From the NCBI RefSeq assembly GCF_003287935.1, contig NZ_CP030287.1, forward strand, positions 8,534,267-8,598,266: a stretch of DNA of 64,000 bases, given 5' to 3'. Below are positions 42,958-51,796 of the stretch, one piece after another. A model generated the notes under the pieces. That model worked only from the letters and a program-made list of their open reading frames with translations, made no database searches and was not told the origin of the DNA. The position numbers were made by a program, and so were the translations under genes. Numbering within the stretch: the first letter of the stretch is position 1; each line of letters begins with the position of its first letter. Source of the DNA: Streptomyces sp. ICC1. Its GTDB lineage: Bacteria; Actinomycetota; Actinomycetes; Streptomycetales; Streptomycetaceae.

Positions 42958-43770
42958 TCATCGCGGCAGCCACTGCTCCAGGACTGCCGCGATGCCGTCC
43001 TCGTCGTTGCTCGAGGTGACCTCGTCCGCGACCGCCTTGAGCTCGGCGTGGGCGTTGTCCATCGCCACCGCGTGGCCCGCCCAGCCGAACATCGGGATGT
43101 CGTTGGGCATGTCGCCGAAGGCTATGGTCCGCTCCGCCGTGGCTCCGAGGGCCTGCGCCGCCCTCGCCAGACCGGTGGCCTTGGACAGTCCGCGCGGCAG
43201 GATCTCGATGCACTCCCTGCCCGCCAGTACGACCGTGACCAGGTCCCCGGCCGCCTCCTGGACGGCGGCCGTCAGCTCGTCGTCCCCGAGGGTCGGGTGC
43301 TGTACGAAGACCCGGCTGATCGGGTCCGCCCAGAGCTCGTCGGGGTCCCCGACCCGCTTCGACATCGGCTCGGTGGCCTCGTACATGCGGTAGCCGGGCC
43401 CCACGAGCACCTGCGCGTCCAGCCGGTCCGGGGTCACCGCCAGCGCCAGGGGCCCGACGAGGGCCTCGGCGCGGGCCAGCGCGAGGGCGGCCGTGTCCCG
43501 GTCCAGGGAGACCGAGGTGAGCAGCGTGTGCTCGCCGACGTCGTAGAGCTGGCCGCCGTTTCCGCACACCGCGAGCCCGGTGTAGCCGATCTCGTCCAGC
43601 ACGGGCCGCGCCCACTGGGCGGCCCGGCCGGTGACGACGACGTGTCGGGCGCCCGCCGCGACCGCCGAGCCGATGGCGGCCATGGTGCGGTCCGAGACCG
43701 AGTGGTCGGAGCGGGCGAGGGTGCCGTCGAGGTCGGTGGCGATGAGGTCGTAGGGCAGGCAGGCGGTCAC
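42958..43770 (-). CDS. HAD-superfamily hydrolase, Cof/IIB type
   Basis: A 270-residue phosphatase. Motif I is DLIATDLDGTLARSD (nucleophile Asp near residue 13), motif II VVVTGRAAQ, motif III the Lys in GLSKATGL and motif IV FGDMPNDIPMF. The IIB cap lies between motifs II and III. GTG at 43770 with GGAG just upstream. Substrates of this class are sugar phosphates or flavin/PLP-type phosphates. Confidence 0.92.
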   Translation of the reverse strand: MTACLPYDLIATDLDGTLARSDHSVSDRTMAAIGSAVAAGARHVVVTGRAAQWARPVLDEIGYTGLAVCGNGGQLYDVGEHTLLTSVSLDRDTAALALARAEALVGPLALAVTPDRLDAQVLVGPGYRMYEATEPMSKRVGDPDELWADPISRVFVQHPTLGDDELTAAVQEAAGDLVTVVLAGRECIEILPRGLSKATGLARAAQALGATAERTIAFGDMPNDIPMFGWAGHAVAMDNAHAELKAVADEVTSSNDEDGIAAVLEQWLPR

Positions 43771-43888
43771 GGAACTCCGATCGGGGGCCTTCGAGGTACC
43801 TCCAACCTCGCAGACGCCGGGGCCGCGGCCACGGGCCCAAAGTCCCGGGAGGGGGGATCTTTGGACCTTCACCCCGAATCCCGAACCC

Positions 43889-43976
43889 TCGGCCCGCTGC
43901 CCTGACCGCCGGAACACGGCCGCCCCCTTCCCGGGGCGGGGGCGGCCGTGTTCCGGCGGTCAGGGCAGCGGGCCGA
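43889..43976. repeat. 39-bp fold-back around a terminator hairpin
   Basis: 43889-43927 pairs perfectly with 43938-43976 across a 10-nt loop. The inner gccgccccc/gggggcggc part could be the natural terminator of the GGDEF-EAL gene. The outer part, however, duplicates the last codons and stop of that gene in reverse, which a terminator does not need. Confidence 0.8.
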
Positions 43977-45792
43977 CGGGCCGGGCGGCGATCATCTCGG
44001 CGATCAGCTCCGGGGCCACCGCCCGGGAGTACAGCCAGCCCTGGCCGGTGTCGCAACCGACGCGGCGCAGCCGGGCCGCCTGGCCGGCCGTCTCCACGCA
44101 CTCGGCCGTCACCGTCAGGCCCAGCCGGTGCGCGAGCTGCACCAGGGCCTCGACGATGGTCTCGTCGGCCGGGTTCGGATGGGAGCCCTCCTCGTAGCGG
44201 AAGCCCCGGACGAAGGAGCCGTCCAGTTTGAGGACCGAGACCGGCAGGCGGCTCAGGTAGGCGAGGTTCGAGTACCCGGTGCCGAAGTCGTCGATGGCGA
44301 TCCGCACGCCCATGTCGCTCAGCGCCTGCAAGGCCTGCAGCGGCCGCCCGGCCGAGCCCATCACGGCCGACTCCGTCAGCTCCAGCTGGAGCAGCTGCGG
44401 GGCGAGCCCGGTCTCGGCGAGGATCTCGGCCACGTCGCCCACCAGGTCGGAGTCCCAGACCTGGCGCACCGCGACGTTGACGGACACGAAGACGGGGGAG
44501 TCGCTGGGCTGCTCGATCTGCCAGCGCCGTGCCTGCCGGCACGCCGTGCGCAGCACCCACCGCCCCAACTGCACGATGGAGCCGTCCTCTTCGGCGATCC
44601 CGATGAACCGATTCGGCGTCAGGACGCCGAACTGCGGGTGCTTCCAGCGCACCAGGGCTTCCACCCCGCGCACCACCCCGCTCTCCAGGTCCACCAGCGG
44701 CTGGTACTCGAGCGTGAACTCGCCCCGCTCCACGGCCGGCCGCAGGGTCGAGGACAGGGCCTGGCGGGTCATGCGGTGCGCGTTGCGCTCGGGGTCGAAG
44801 AGGGTCCAGCGGGCCTTGCCGTCCGCCTTGGCCCAGTACAGCGTGGTGTCGGCGGCCTGCATCAGCGCGGTCGCCGAGGTCCCGTCGGCCACCCGCTCCA
44901 CCACCCCGATCGACGCGGAGACCGACAGCCGCTGCCCGGCCAGGTCGAACGGCTCCTGTACGGCGGCCAGGACGCTCCGCGCCAGGTCCGAGAGCTCCTC
45001 GGTGCCGGTGGAGTCCTCGACCAGCAGGGCGAACTCGTCCCCGCCGAGCCGCGCCACGAGGTGCCCGCCGGCGCGCCCGTAGCCGGACTGGTCGGCGCAC
45101 CGCGTCAGCCGGGCGGCGACGGCGGCGAGCAGCCGGTCGCCGACCCGGTGGCCCATGGTGTCGTTGACGGCCTTGAACCCGTCGAGGTCGAGGTAGCACA
45201 GCCCGATCCGGCCGGTGCCGCCCTGCTCGTACGAGGAGACCTCCAGGGCGGCGGAGAGCCGCTCGAAGAACAGCGCCCGGTTGGGCAGCCGGGTCACCGG
45301 GTCGTGCATCTGGAGATGGCGCAGCCGGGCCTGCAGATCGCGCCGGTCGCTGATGTCGGCGACGGACAGCAGGACGTCGCCGGTCCCGGGGACGGGCCCG
45401 AGGGTGACCTCGGTCCACAGCGAGTGCCCGTCGGGGTGCTTGAGCCGGCGGGTGCAGCGCAGCCGGGCCTGCCGCCCGCGCAGCACCTCCTGGTAGGCCT
45501 GCCAGGTGCGGGCCTCGGAGGCCAGGTCCACCAGGTCGGCGGCGGACCGCCCGGCGAGGGCCCGCGGCTCGGCGCCGAGCATGCCGGCCAGGGCCTCGTT
45601 GGCCCAGACGACGTGGCCGGAGCGGTCGACGACGGCCATGGCGAGGTGGGCCGCGTCGAAGGCGGCCCGGTAGTCGGCTTGGTGGTCGGCCCGGTCCGGG
45701 GTGGCCGTCGCCGACGGTCCCGGATGACGCTGTGTCATGGCCGATCGGATGTTGTCGGCCGCCGAACCGGTTCCCTCTGAGGTTCCGCTCAC
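43960..45792 (-). CDS. PAS-GGDEF-EAL cyclic-di-GMP signalling protein
   Basis: 610 residues. PAS (YRAAFDAAHLAMAVVDRSGHVVWANEALAGML, about 40-155) is followed by GGDEF (HDPVTRLPNRALFFERL, active-site ARLGGDEFALL near 250) and EAL (LEYQPLVDLESGVVRGVEALVRW, ELTESAVM, DDFGTGYSNLAYL, VLKLDGSFV). Both the cyclase and phosphodiesterase signatures are intact, so it could be bifunctional. No transmembrane segment is visible. Start at the GTG at 45792. c-di-GMP holds BldD dimers together and delays sporulation in Streptomyces; which activity dominates here cannot be read. Confidence 0.93.
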   Translation of the reverse strand: MSGTSEGTGSAADNIRSAMTQRHPGPSATATPDRADHQADYRAAFDAAHLAMAVVDRSGHVVWANEALAGMLGAEPRALAGRSAADLVDLASEARTWQAYQEVLRGRQARLRCTRRLKHPDGHSLWTEVTLGPVPGTGDVLLSVADISDRRDLQARLRHLQMHDPVTRLPNRALFFERLSAALEVSSYEQGGTGRIGLCYLDLDGFKAVNDTMGHRVGDRLLAAVAARLTRCADQSGYGRAGGHLVARLGGDEFALLVEDSTGTEELSDLARSVLAAVQEPFDLAGQRLSVSASIGVVERVADGTSATALMQAADTTLYWAKADGKARWTLFDPERNAHRMTRQALSSTLRPAVERGEFTLEYQPLVDLESGVVRGVEALVRWKHPQFGVLTPNRFIGIAEEDGSIVQLGRWVLRTACRQARRWQIEQPSDSPVFVSVNVAVRQVWDSDLVGDVAEILAETGLAPQLLQLELTESAVMGSAGRPLQALQALSDMGVRIAIDDFGTGYSNLAYLSRLPVSVLKLDGSFVRGFRYEEGSHPNPADETIVEALVQLAHRLGLTVTAECVETAGQAARLRRVGCDTGQGWLYSRAVAPELIAEMIAARPVGPLP

Positions 45793-46136
45793 CGTTGGCT
45801 CCCGCAGTGCGTGTGGGTGTCCGTGCAGGAAAGTGTGCCGATCATAGAGGCTCCCGGACGGCCCTATCCAGCGGCGTCGCCGTTCGTGGCGCGGGAGTTA
45901 CGCGTGATGACGGAGCGTCGGCCCGAGGGTGCGTGATCGTTTCCGCACGTCTCTGAGCATGCGGAGGCCGCTGCTGATCCGACCTGATCGGTCGTGACGT
46001 TCTGTAGGCGGCCGCGTGAACCCCCGCGTCACCGGCTTGCCCTAGTCCTCACTCGTGTGGGGCAGCGGAACAGGCATTAATCAGACAATCGCCCCAAGGT
46101 GGATGAAGAGGGATCAATCCACCACCGGAGGTCGAT
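45793..46136. promoter_or_regulatory. divergent promoter region
   Basis: 344 bp between the GGDEF-EAL start (minus) and the metalloprotease start (plus). It includes A/T-richer patches (catagagg, aatcagacaatcgcc) suited to promoters. No ORF with a ribosome-binding site is seen. Confidence 0.4.
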
Positions 46137-47372
46137 GTGCCGCGACAGCAGACACCCGGGGGAGTGGACCGCTCCCACATGCGGACCGCGGCGGCGGCGC
46201 TCACCTCCCTCTCGGCGCTCGCCGCCATGTCGCTCGTCGCGGGCCCGGCGGTCGCCGCACCCGGAGCCGGACCCTGTGCGCTGACCCGCACCGCGGCCCA
46301 CCACTCCCTGGGCCTGGACAGCTGGAACGGTGCCTACCCCAAGCCCGAGCGCACCCTGAACGCGGTCATGGTCTTCCTCTCCTTCCCGGACCACCGCACC
46401 ACCCTCACCACCGAGCAGCTCACGGGCGACTACTTCCCGGCGACCAGCGAGTTCTTCGAGCAGGCCTCGTACGGCCGGTTCCGGCTGGCGCCGCACCCGC
46501 AGAAGCGCTGGACCAAGATGCCGAAGCCGTCCACCGCCTACGGGATACAGCGCGACTGGGCTCCCGCGGACCGGGCCGCCTACCTGCGCGACGCCGTCGC
46601 CGCGGCCGACCCCGAAGTGGACTTCGCCCGGTACGACGTCGTGTACTTCGTCGCCGACCCGGAGGCCCCCGGGGTCGACTCGGACGCCACCAAGGTCGTC
46701 AACTTCGACCGCCCGATCAGCGCGGACGGCACGGAACTGCGCCGCATCGTGACCGTCTTCGAGAAGCACCCGCCGGACCGCAACGTGCTGGCGCACGAGA
46801 CCGGGCACGTCTTCGACCTGCCCGACCTCTACCACCGGCCGACGGACGGCAAGGGCGACTGGGACACCTACGTGGGCGACTGGGACGTCATGGGCAGCCA
46901 GTTCGGCATGGCCCCGGACCTCTTCGCCTGGCAGAAGTGGAAGCTGGGCTGGCTGGACGCCTCCCAGGTCGACTGCGTGCCCTCGGGCTCCTCCCTGCAC
47001 ACCCTCCAGCCGCTGTCCGAGGCCCCGCCCCGGGGCGGTACGGGCGGCACCCGGCTCGCGGTGGTCCGTACGGGCGCCGGAAGCGTCATCGCGATCGAGG
47101 CGCGGGGCTCCGCCGGCAACGACGGGGAGACGTGCACCGAGGGCGTGCTCGTCTACCGCGTCCGCAACGAGGCGGCGTCCGGCGGCGGGCCGATCGAGGT
47201 CGTGGACGCGCACCCGGACACCGAGGCGTGCTGGGACCGCTCGGTGTACCCGCCGCTGGCGGACGCGCCCCTGGAGGTGGGGGAGACGTTCACGGTGCCG
47301 GGGGAGCGGATCACGATCGAGGTGGCGGACCGCACGCAGTCGGGCGCCTACACGGTGAAGATCACCACGTAG
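46137..47372 (+). CDS. secreted M6-like zinc metalloprotease
   Basis: A 411-residue preprotein. The N-terminal signal (RTAAAALTSLSALAAMSLVAGPAVAAPGA) is followed by a peptidase domain with FLSFPDHRTTLTTEQLTGDYFPATSEFFEQASYGRF and the zinc-binding helix LAHETGHVFDLPDLYH (HExxH with a third His). VGDWDVMGS supplies the Met-turn. The C-terminus is a beta-rich domain with a Cys pair. GTG at 46137 preceded by CGGAGG. Extracellular protein degradation. Confidence 0.88.
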   Translation: MPRQQTPGGVDRSHMRTAAAALTSLSALAAMSLVAGPAVAAPGAGPCALTRTAAHHSLGLDSWNGAYPKPERTLNAVMVFLSFPDHRTTLTTEQLTGDYFPATSEFFEQASYGRFRLAPHPQKRWTKMPKPSTAYGIQRDWAPADRAAYLRDAVAAADPEVDFARYDVVYFVADPEAPGVDSDATKVVNFDRPISADGTELRRIVTVFEKHPPDRNVLAHETGHVFDLPDLYHRPTDGKGDWDTYVGDWDVMGSQFGMAPDLFAWQKWKLGWLDASQVDCVPSGSSLHTLQPLSEAPPRGGTGGTRLAVVRTGAGSVIAIEARGSAGNDGETCTEGVLVYRVRNEAASGGGPIEVVDAHPDTEACWDRSVYPPLADAPLEVGETFTVPGERITIEVADRTQSGAYTVKITT

Positions 47373-47436
47373 ACCGGGCGAGAACGAGGCGGCGTCCGGG
47401 GCCGCCGCGCGGCCCGGTCGCCCGCGGGCACAAGAA

Positions 47437-47464
47437 AAAGACCCCCACTTCCGTGGGGGTCTTT
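47437..47464 (-). terminator. terminator of tRNA-Lys
   Basis: A perfect 12-bp stem (aaagacccccac/gtgggggtcttt) with loop ttcc, followed on the minus strand by a T-rich tail (tttttctt). It lies just beyond the tRNA 3' end and also serves the convergent protease. Confidence 0.9.
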
Positions 47465-47473
47465 CTCCGTCTG

Positions 47474-47547
47474 TGCGCCGCCAGGGACTCGAACCCCGGA
47501 CCCGCTGATTAAGAGTCAGCTGCTCTAACCAACTGAGCTAGCGGCGC
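47474..47547 (-). tRNA. tRNA-Lys (CTT anticodon)
   Basis: 74 nt. The acceptor stem gcgccgc/gcggcgc, D-arm agctcagttggttagagc, anticodon arm ctgactcttaatcag with CTT, and T-arm gggttcgagtccc are all present. Encoded 3' CCA is absent, as is common in actinobacteria. Confidence 0.95.
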
Positions 47548-47565
47548 TTGGTGACGAGGAAGACA

Positions 47566-47766
47566 TTAGCACCCCGACCGGCGATCGGAAAAATCGATAT
47601 CCGCAGCTCGGGTGGCACGGACGAACGCCCACAGCAGGGCCTCCGGCCCGGGCAGCCAGGGCAGCCCGGTGTCGGGCGCCACGAGCCACCGGGACGGCCC
47701 GGGCGTGGCCGCCAGCGGGGGCACGGTGACGGCGTCGCCGCGGCCGTGGCAGAGCGGGGCCGTCCG
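47566..47766 (-). pseudogene. C-terminal fragment of a bifunctional primase/polymerase-like gene
   Basis: About 67 codons remain (CHGRGDAVTVPPLAATPG, RWLVAPDTGLPWLPGPEALLWAFVRAT, ending DIDFSDRRSGC). They resemble the tail of chromosomal prim-pol-type proteins found next to this tRNA in Streptomyces. The 5' side stops at the adaptor-like sequence at 47761-47783, so the loss is an artificial cut rather than natural decay. Assignment by memory of the family, moderate confidence. Confidence 0.55.
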
Positions 47767-47783
47767 ACTTGTATAAGAGCCAG
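47761..47783 (+). other. degenerate Nextera adaptor remnant
   Basis: cgtccgacttgtataagagc and the following cag match the read-1 adaptor/mosaic-end junction (CGTCAGATGTGTATAAGAGACAG) at about 19 of 23 positions, including a GTATAAGAG core. The primase-like frame ends here. Confidence 0.7.
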
Positions 47784-47987
47784 GCCCCAACCCACCCAGC
47801 CGACGAGCAGGCGGCATCCCCGCCGGATACGGCAACCGAGAACCCTGGGCTCGATGGCGGCGGCACACCTCCTGAGGGCGAGCAGGGGCCGGACGATCCG
47901 CCCCGGCCGGCGAGCTGAACGCCGCCGCAAGACGAGCGATGCGCCGTCCGCTCCCCATTTTCCCACCGTGGAGCCTATTGTTAAAGA
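47784..47987. other. sequence of unclear origin after adaptor
   Basis: 204 bp with Pro/Arg-rich open frames but no gene I can support. The last 30 bp (ttgttaaagaatg) are A/T-rich and could hold the promoter of the zinc-ribbon gene. Confidence 0.4.
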
Positions 47988-48188
47988 ATGAGCAAAGCCG
48001 AGCATGAGACCGGACCACAAGGGGCGCTTGTGTGCCCGGTCTGCAAGCACACCGTGCCCACGGCCGTCCAGAGAAGGCACAAGACGCTCGGAGTCTTTGT
48101 GCCCGTATGGGGACCGGGCCCCTGCCACAACCCCGACTGCCCCGAATATCTGGAGAACCCGCAGCAGACCAGGCCTCAGGACCACTGA
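47988..48188 (+). CDS. small zinc-ribbon-like protein
   Basis: 66 residues. CPVCKHTVPTAVQRRHKTLGVF and CHNPDCPEYLEN give a Cys-x2-Cys ... Cys-x4-Cys arrangement suitable for one zinc. ATG at 47988 in an A/T-rich context with no obvious ribosome-binding site, so it may be leaderless. Function unknown. Confidence 0.6.
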   Translation: MSKAEHETGPQGALVCPVCKHTVPTAVQRRHKTLGVFVPVWGPGPCHNPDCPEYLENPQQTRPQDH

Positions 48189-48319
48189 CACAGGGCGTCC
48201 CGACAGCCCGGTTCCGCGGCGCGCCCGAGCGATCCCAGAGCGGCGCTTCCACGCGCTTGAAGCCGTCGCCGGCAAGGGCACCGCACTGCTCTGGGGCGGC
48301 GACCGCCCTTCCGCGCCGG

Positions 48320-48820
48320 GCTCCTCGCCTCCCTGAGCCGCCACGCCGAGCGCAGGCACCGGGCCCTTCTCCAGAGCCCGACCGAGGCCTTCCGGCGGCA
48401 CCGCCGCGAACAGGCGCGCAGGGCACGGCTGCTGGGCATGCTGCCCATTCCGTACGAGGACGACTGGACGATCCCGCTGCGCCGCGCGCCCGGGGTGCGG
48501 GGGGGCATGCGTCCACGCGCACGGCCCGTCCGGCAGAGCCGGGTATCGGCTCGCCGCGTGAACTGCTCGGAGTGATCGGCGCGCACGAATGGAACCGGCC
48601 GGACTCCCGGACACCTGGAGCCGGGCGGCGAAGGCCGGCCGATCCTCTCCGGCCTCGCGGAACGCCTCGGACTGCGCAGCCGTACAGAACTGCCGGACGC
48701 GATCGCCGCAGCGGACCCGCGCGTGGTGGCCCGCACGGTCACGAAGCCGCGCCACCCGCGTGCGGCAGACCGACGGACCCCGTACAAGAGCCCGCGCGGG
48801 CGAGATCACGTCGCTGTAGC
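48320..48820 (+). pseudogene. degenerate class I SAM-dependent methyltransferase
   Basis: Pieces of one protein appear in different frames in the right order: SRHAERRHRALLQSPTEAFRRHRREQARRARLLGMLPIPYEDDW, then SPRELLGVIGAHEW, then HLEPGGEGRPILSGLAERLGLRSRTELPDAIAAADPRVV, then RARAGEITSL at the end. I recognise these as the N-terminal, middle and C-terminal blocks of a Streptomyces methyltransferase. The SAM-binding core between HEW and HLEPGG is deleted and there are at least two frameshifts, so it is a clear pseudogene. Confidence 0.6.
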
Positions 48821-48870
48821 GCCTCGGGACTGTCTGAGTATCCAGCGGTGAGAGGTTCTGATCCGATTGA

Positions 48871-50568
48871 ATGAATGCCGTGACACATGCTCCGGGGTTC
48901 ACCGAGGAAGACCTGCGCCGGCTGGCGGGGGCGCGCTCCTTCGAGCGGGGGTTCGGCTATCTGTCCGCGGTGTCCCGGCTGGAGATCGGGGACTCCGCGA
49001 TCACTGCGACCGTGGACGGCACCGACGCCTACGAGGTCGAGCTGACCGAGGACGAGGAGGGCGGGCTCACCGGCTGGTGCGACTGCCCGTACGGGCAGGA
49101 GGGGAACTTCTGCAAGCACTGCGTGGCAGTGGGCCTGACCGTCCTGGGGCAAGCCGAAGCCGTGCCTCGGCAGCGGTCGGCCGCCGCATCGCGTACCAGG
49201 TTGCTGGACTCCTGGCTGGAGTCCCGGACCCGGGAGGAGCTGCTTGCCCTGGTACGGGAACAGCTCGCCGACAACCGTGACCTGCGCCGCCGCCTGGAGC
49301 TGCGCGCGGCCACCGCCGGGGAGGACGCCGGCATCGTCCGCGAGCGCATCCTGAGCCTCCTCGACACCCGGCTCTTCGCCCGCCACGGCTACGTCGAGTA
49401 CGCCGATGCCCACGCGTACGGGCGGCAGGCGGCGGAGGCGGTCACCGCCCTGCGCACGCTGACGGCGAGCGGCCGGTCGGCGGACGCGGTGGAGGTGGCC
49501 CGCGAGGCGCTCCGGACCTTGGGCAGGACGTACGGGGAGATCGACGACTCGGACGGCCTGATCGGGGACGTCGCCACCGGGCTGGCCGAGGCCCATCTGG
49601 AGGCCTGCCGGAACGCCAGACCCGACCCCGTGGAAACCTCCGAATGGCTGGTGCGCCATCTGCTGGACGACGCGAACGACGCCATTGACACGGACCTCTT
49701 CGACTACCGGGACGTACTGGGTGAGCCGGGCATGGCCCGGGCTCGCGAACTGGTGGAGGCCGCCTGGCGGGCCAACCCCAAGGGGTCGGCGGAGAAGTTC
49801 CTCATGGAGCGCCTCCTGAAGGCGGACGGCGGCAGCCTGGACGCACTGGTCGCCGTCCACGCGGCAGACCTCGCCCCGACCGGCCACACCCACCTGGTGA
49901 TCGCCAAGGAGCTGGAGGCGGCGGGCCGCGCGGCAGAGGCCCTGGACTGGGCCGAACGCGGCCTGCGGGAGACCGAGTCCGACTGGGGTCCGGACGAAGA
50001 GCTGGTCACCTTCGTCTGCGACCGGTACGCGCGGACCGGCCGCCTGGCCGACGTGGTCGCGATCCGCCGGGACCTACTGCGGGCCCGCCCCTCGCTGGCC
50101 GCCTACCGGCAACTTCGTACGGCCGCCCGTGCGGCCGGGACCTGGGAGGGTTCCGAGCGCGCGGGCGCCTTGGAGGTGCTGAAGGCCGCCGACCAGCTGA
50201 ACAAGGGCCGCTGGTACGGCGGCTCGGTGCTGCTCGACGCGCTCATGGATGACGCCGACCTCGAAGCCGCCTGGCAGACCGCCGCCGACGGGTACGCGGA
50301 CCAGCGGCAGTGGCTGGCCCTCGCCGACCGGATCCGTGACCGTCGACCGGCCGACGCGCTGACCGTCTACCTGCGCTGGATCGAGCCACTGCGCAAGCAG
50401 ACCGGCGACAGCACCTACGAACGCGTGGCGGAACTGCTGCTCAGCGCCCGCGCCTGTCACCGCACGCTCGGTACCGAGGCCGAGTTCGCCACCTATCTGG
50501 CCGCCCTGCGCGCCGATCAGAAACGCAAGCGGAAGCTGATGACGACTCTCGACCAGCACGGACTCTGA
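48871..50568 (+). CDS. SWIM zinc-finger protein with helical repeats
   Basis: 565 residues. The SWIM motif is at the N-terminus (WCDCPYGQEGNFCKHCVAVGLTVL, Cys-x-Cys ... Cys-x-His, residues about 68-90). The remainder is alpha-helical repeat, TPR-like (AEALDWAERGLRETESDWGPDEELVTFVCDRYARTGRLADVVAIRRDLL). ATG at 48871; GAGAGG lies 16 bases upstream. SWIM domains occur in DNA-recombination and helicase-associated proteins; no helicase gene is next to it here. Confidence 0.9.
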   Translation: MNAVTHAPGFTEEDLRRLAGARSFERGFGYLSAVSRLEIGDSAITATVDGTDAYEVELTEDEEGGLTGWCDCPYGQEGNFCKHCVAVGLTVLGQAEAVPRQRSAAASRTRLLDSWLESRTREELLALVREQLADNRDLRRRLELRAATAGEDAGIVRERILSLLDTRLFARHGYVEYADAHAYGRQAAEAVTALRTLTASGRSADAVEVAREALRTLGRTYGEIDDSDGLIGDVATGLAEAHLEACRNARPDPVETSEWLVRHLLDDANDAIDTDLFDYRDVLGEPGMARARELVEAAWRANPKGSAEKFLMERLLKADGGSLDALVAVHAADLAPTGHTHLVIAKELEAAGRAAEALDWAERGLRETESDWGPDEELVTFVCDRYARTGRLADVVAIRRDLLRARPSLAAYRQLRTAARAAGTWEGSERAGALEVLKAADQLNKGRWYGGSVLLDALMDDADLEAAWQTAADGYADQRQWLALADRIRDRRPADALTVYLRWIEPLRKQTGDSTYERVAELLLSARACHRTLGTEAEFATYLAALRADQKRKRKLMTTLDQHGL

Positions 50569-50609
50569 ACGGTCGATCACGTCCCCGCCAGCGGAAATCC
50601 TCGTTCAGA

Positions 50610-50678
50610 GGCAGCGTCCGCTGGGGAGAATCTGGGGAGAATGAAGCGCCGCTGGGGAGTGGCTGGGGAGAATCGGCC
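50610..50678 (+). repeat. four copies of GCTGGGGAG-type motif
   Basis: Four ctggggag units occur in about 60 bp, two of them followed by aatc or aatga. They lie between the SWIM gene and the DUF317 gene. Possibly binding sites or replication slippage. Confidence 0.6.
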
Positions 50679-50684
50679 GTATCA

Positions 50685-51377
50685 ATGGGCAGCACGACGA
50701 AAGGGCGGGAAAGGCTGATCGTTGCAGGCCAGGGGGATCGACAGTCGATTTCCACAGGTCAGCGGCGTGCGGGTGACGACTTCACCATCGCCAGCCACGA
50801 ACCTCTCACCCTGCGCGTCGAGTTCCTTCACGGCGCAGCCCACGGCGACAGCCTTTGGACGATCGCGGCCTACGAGTCACCCGTCGGCGAACGCCTCTGG
50901 CACGCCACCGCCACCCCCACTACGCCGGTCGAGATCATGCGGGTCCTCCTCGACAGCCTCAGCACCGAAGACTCCTGGGGCCTGGGCGCCGCCACCCCAA
51001 TCGAGGAGAAGGACCTCGCCCACGCATCCCGCCCTCTGGAAGACGCGGGCTGGCCCCTGAAGTGCGGGGCCCGGCTGATCGACTGGACCGCGCCCACGAA
51101 CGACGGGGCAGGCCTCCGCTTCGACACCCACGTCAAGCAGGGCAACCTCCTGCCGGCCTGGACCATCTGGGGCGGGAATACAGTCGACAGTCCTACATGG
51201 GCCATCCACCTCTCCACCCACGCCCCCACGTCCCTGATCCAGGACGTCGCCTTCGAACTCGCTCACGGCTCCAGCCGCCGGCCGCTTCCCCTCCGCACCA
51301 GCGCCGCCCGCTCGGCCAAGAAGCCGGGCGTCGTACCGCCTGCACCTGCTGGACACCGGCCGGCCTTCCGACGCTGA
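50685..51377 (+). CDS. DUF317-domain protein
   Basis: 230 residues. Two DUF317 units are visible: LTLRVEFLHGAAHGDSLWTIAAYESPVGERLWHATATPTTPVEIMRVLLDSL, and WTIWGGNTVDSPTWAIHLSTHAPTSLIQDVAFELAHGSSRRP. The N-terminal 30 residues are not conserved-looking and the ribosome-binding site for the ATG at 50685 is weak. DUF317 proteins are Streptomyces-specific, often near mobile or conjugative genes. Function unknown. Confidence 0.8.
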   Translation: MGSTTKGRERLIVAGQGDRQSISTGQRRAGDDFTIASHEPLTLRVEFLHGAAHGDSLWTIAAYESPVGERLWHATATPTTPVEIMRVLLDSLSTEDSWGLGAATPIEEKDLAHASRPLEDAGWPLKCGARLIDWTAPTNDGAGLRFDTHVKQGNLLPAWTIWGGNTVDSPTWAIHLSTHAPTSLIQDVAFELAHGSSRRPLPLRTSAARSAKKPGVVPPAPAGHRPAFRR

Positions 51378-51796
51378 GCAGCGCGGCTCGGCAAGGCCGC
51401 CAGGCACCGCATGCGGCCTCACCCGTGGTGACGACGGCCTCGACGGCCAACACGCAGGTGAGCATTCCTTACACCTCGTTGCGCGGGGTCGAGGAGCTAC
51501 TGAGCCTTTTCCAACCTCATGTTGAGGCGTGGTGGAGGACGAGGACGGCCTTCACGATGTCGGTGATCCGGTTGGTGCTGCAGCGGAGCTTCCGTAGGAG
51601 GCGCCAACCCTTCAGCACGGCCATGGAATCGCACGCTCCGGACCTTTTCGACCCCCTCGCCGGGGTCCCGGAGGCGCCGCCGGGCGGCCCGGATTCCCCT
51701 TGTGGCCGTGCGCCTGAAATAGTTCCCCCGGATGTTCGCCATCCCTAGACTCCCAGACGTCATGGGGGATTCTCGGGGGACTTAAGTGGGGCTGGA
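51378..51796. other. gap containing IS remnant and FHA-ABC promoter
   Basis: 419 bp. It holds the transposase tail at 51517-51660 and, after 51700, the leader of the FHA-ABC gene (ggggactt...gtggggctggaGTG). No other gene is supported. Confidence 0.5.
51517..51660 (-). mobile_element. remnant of an IS5-type DDE transposase (C-terminus)
   Basis: Read on the minus strand, ERAI (51650 region) then, two bases out of frame, MAVLKGWRLLRKLRCSTNRITDIVKAVLVLHHAST and a stop match the C-terminus of DDE_Tnp_4/IS5-like Streptomyces transposases. The bases after the stop (aggttggaaaaggctcag) resemble the usual IS5-family end. Everything upstream of the ERAI block is gone. Confidence 0.7.
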
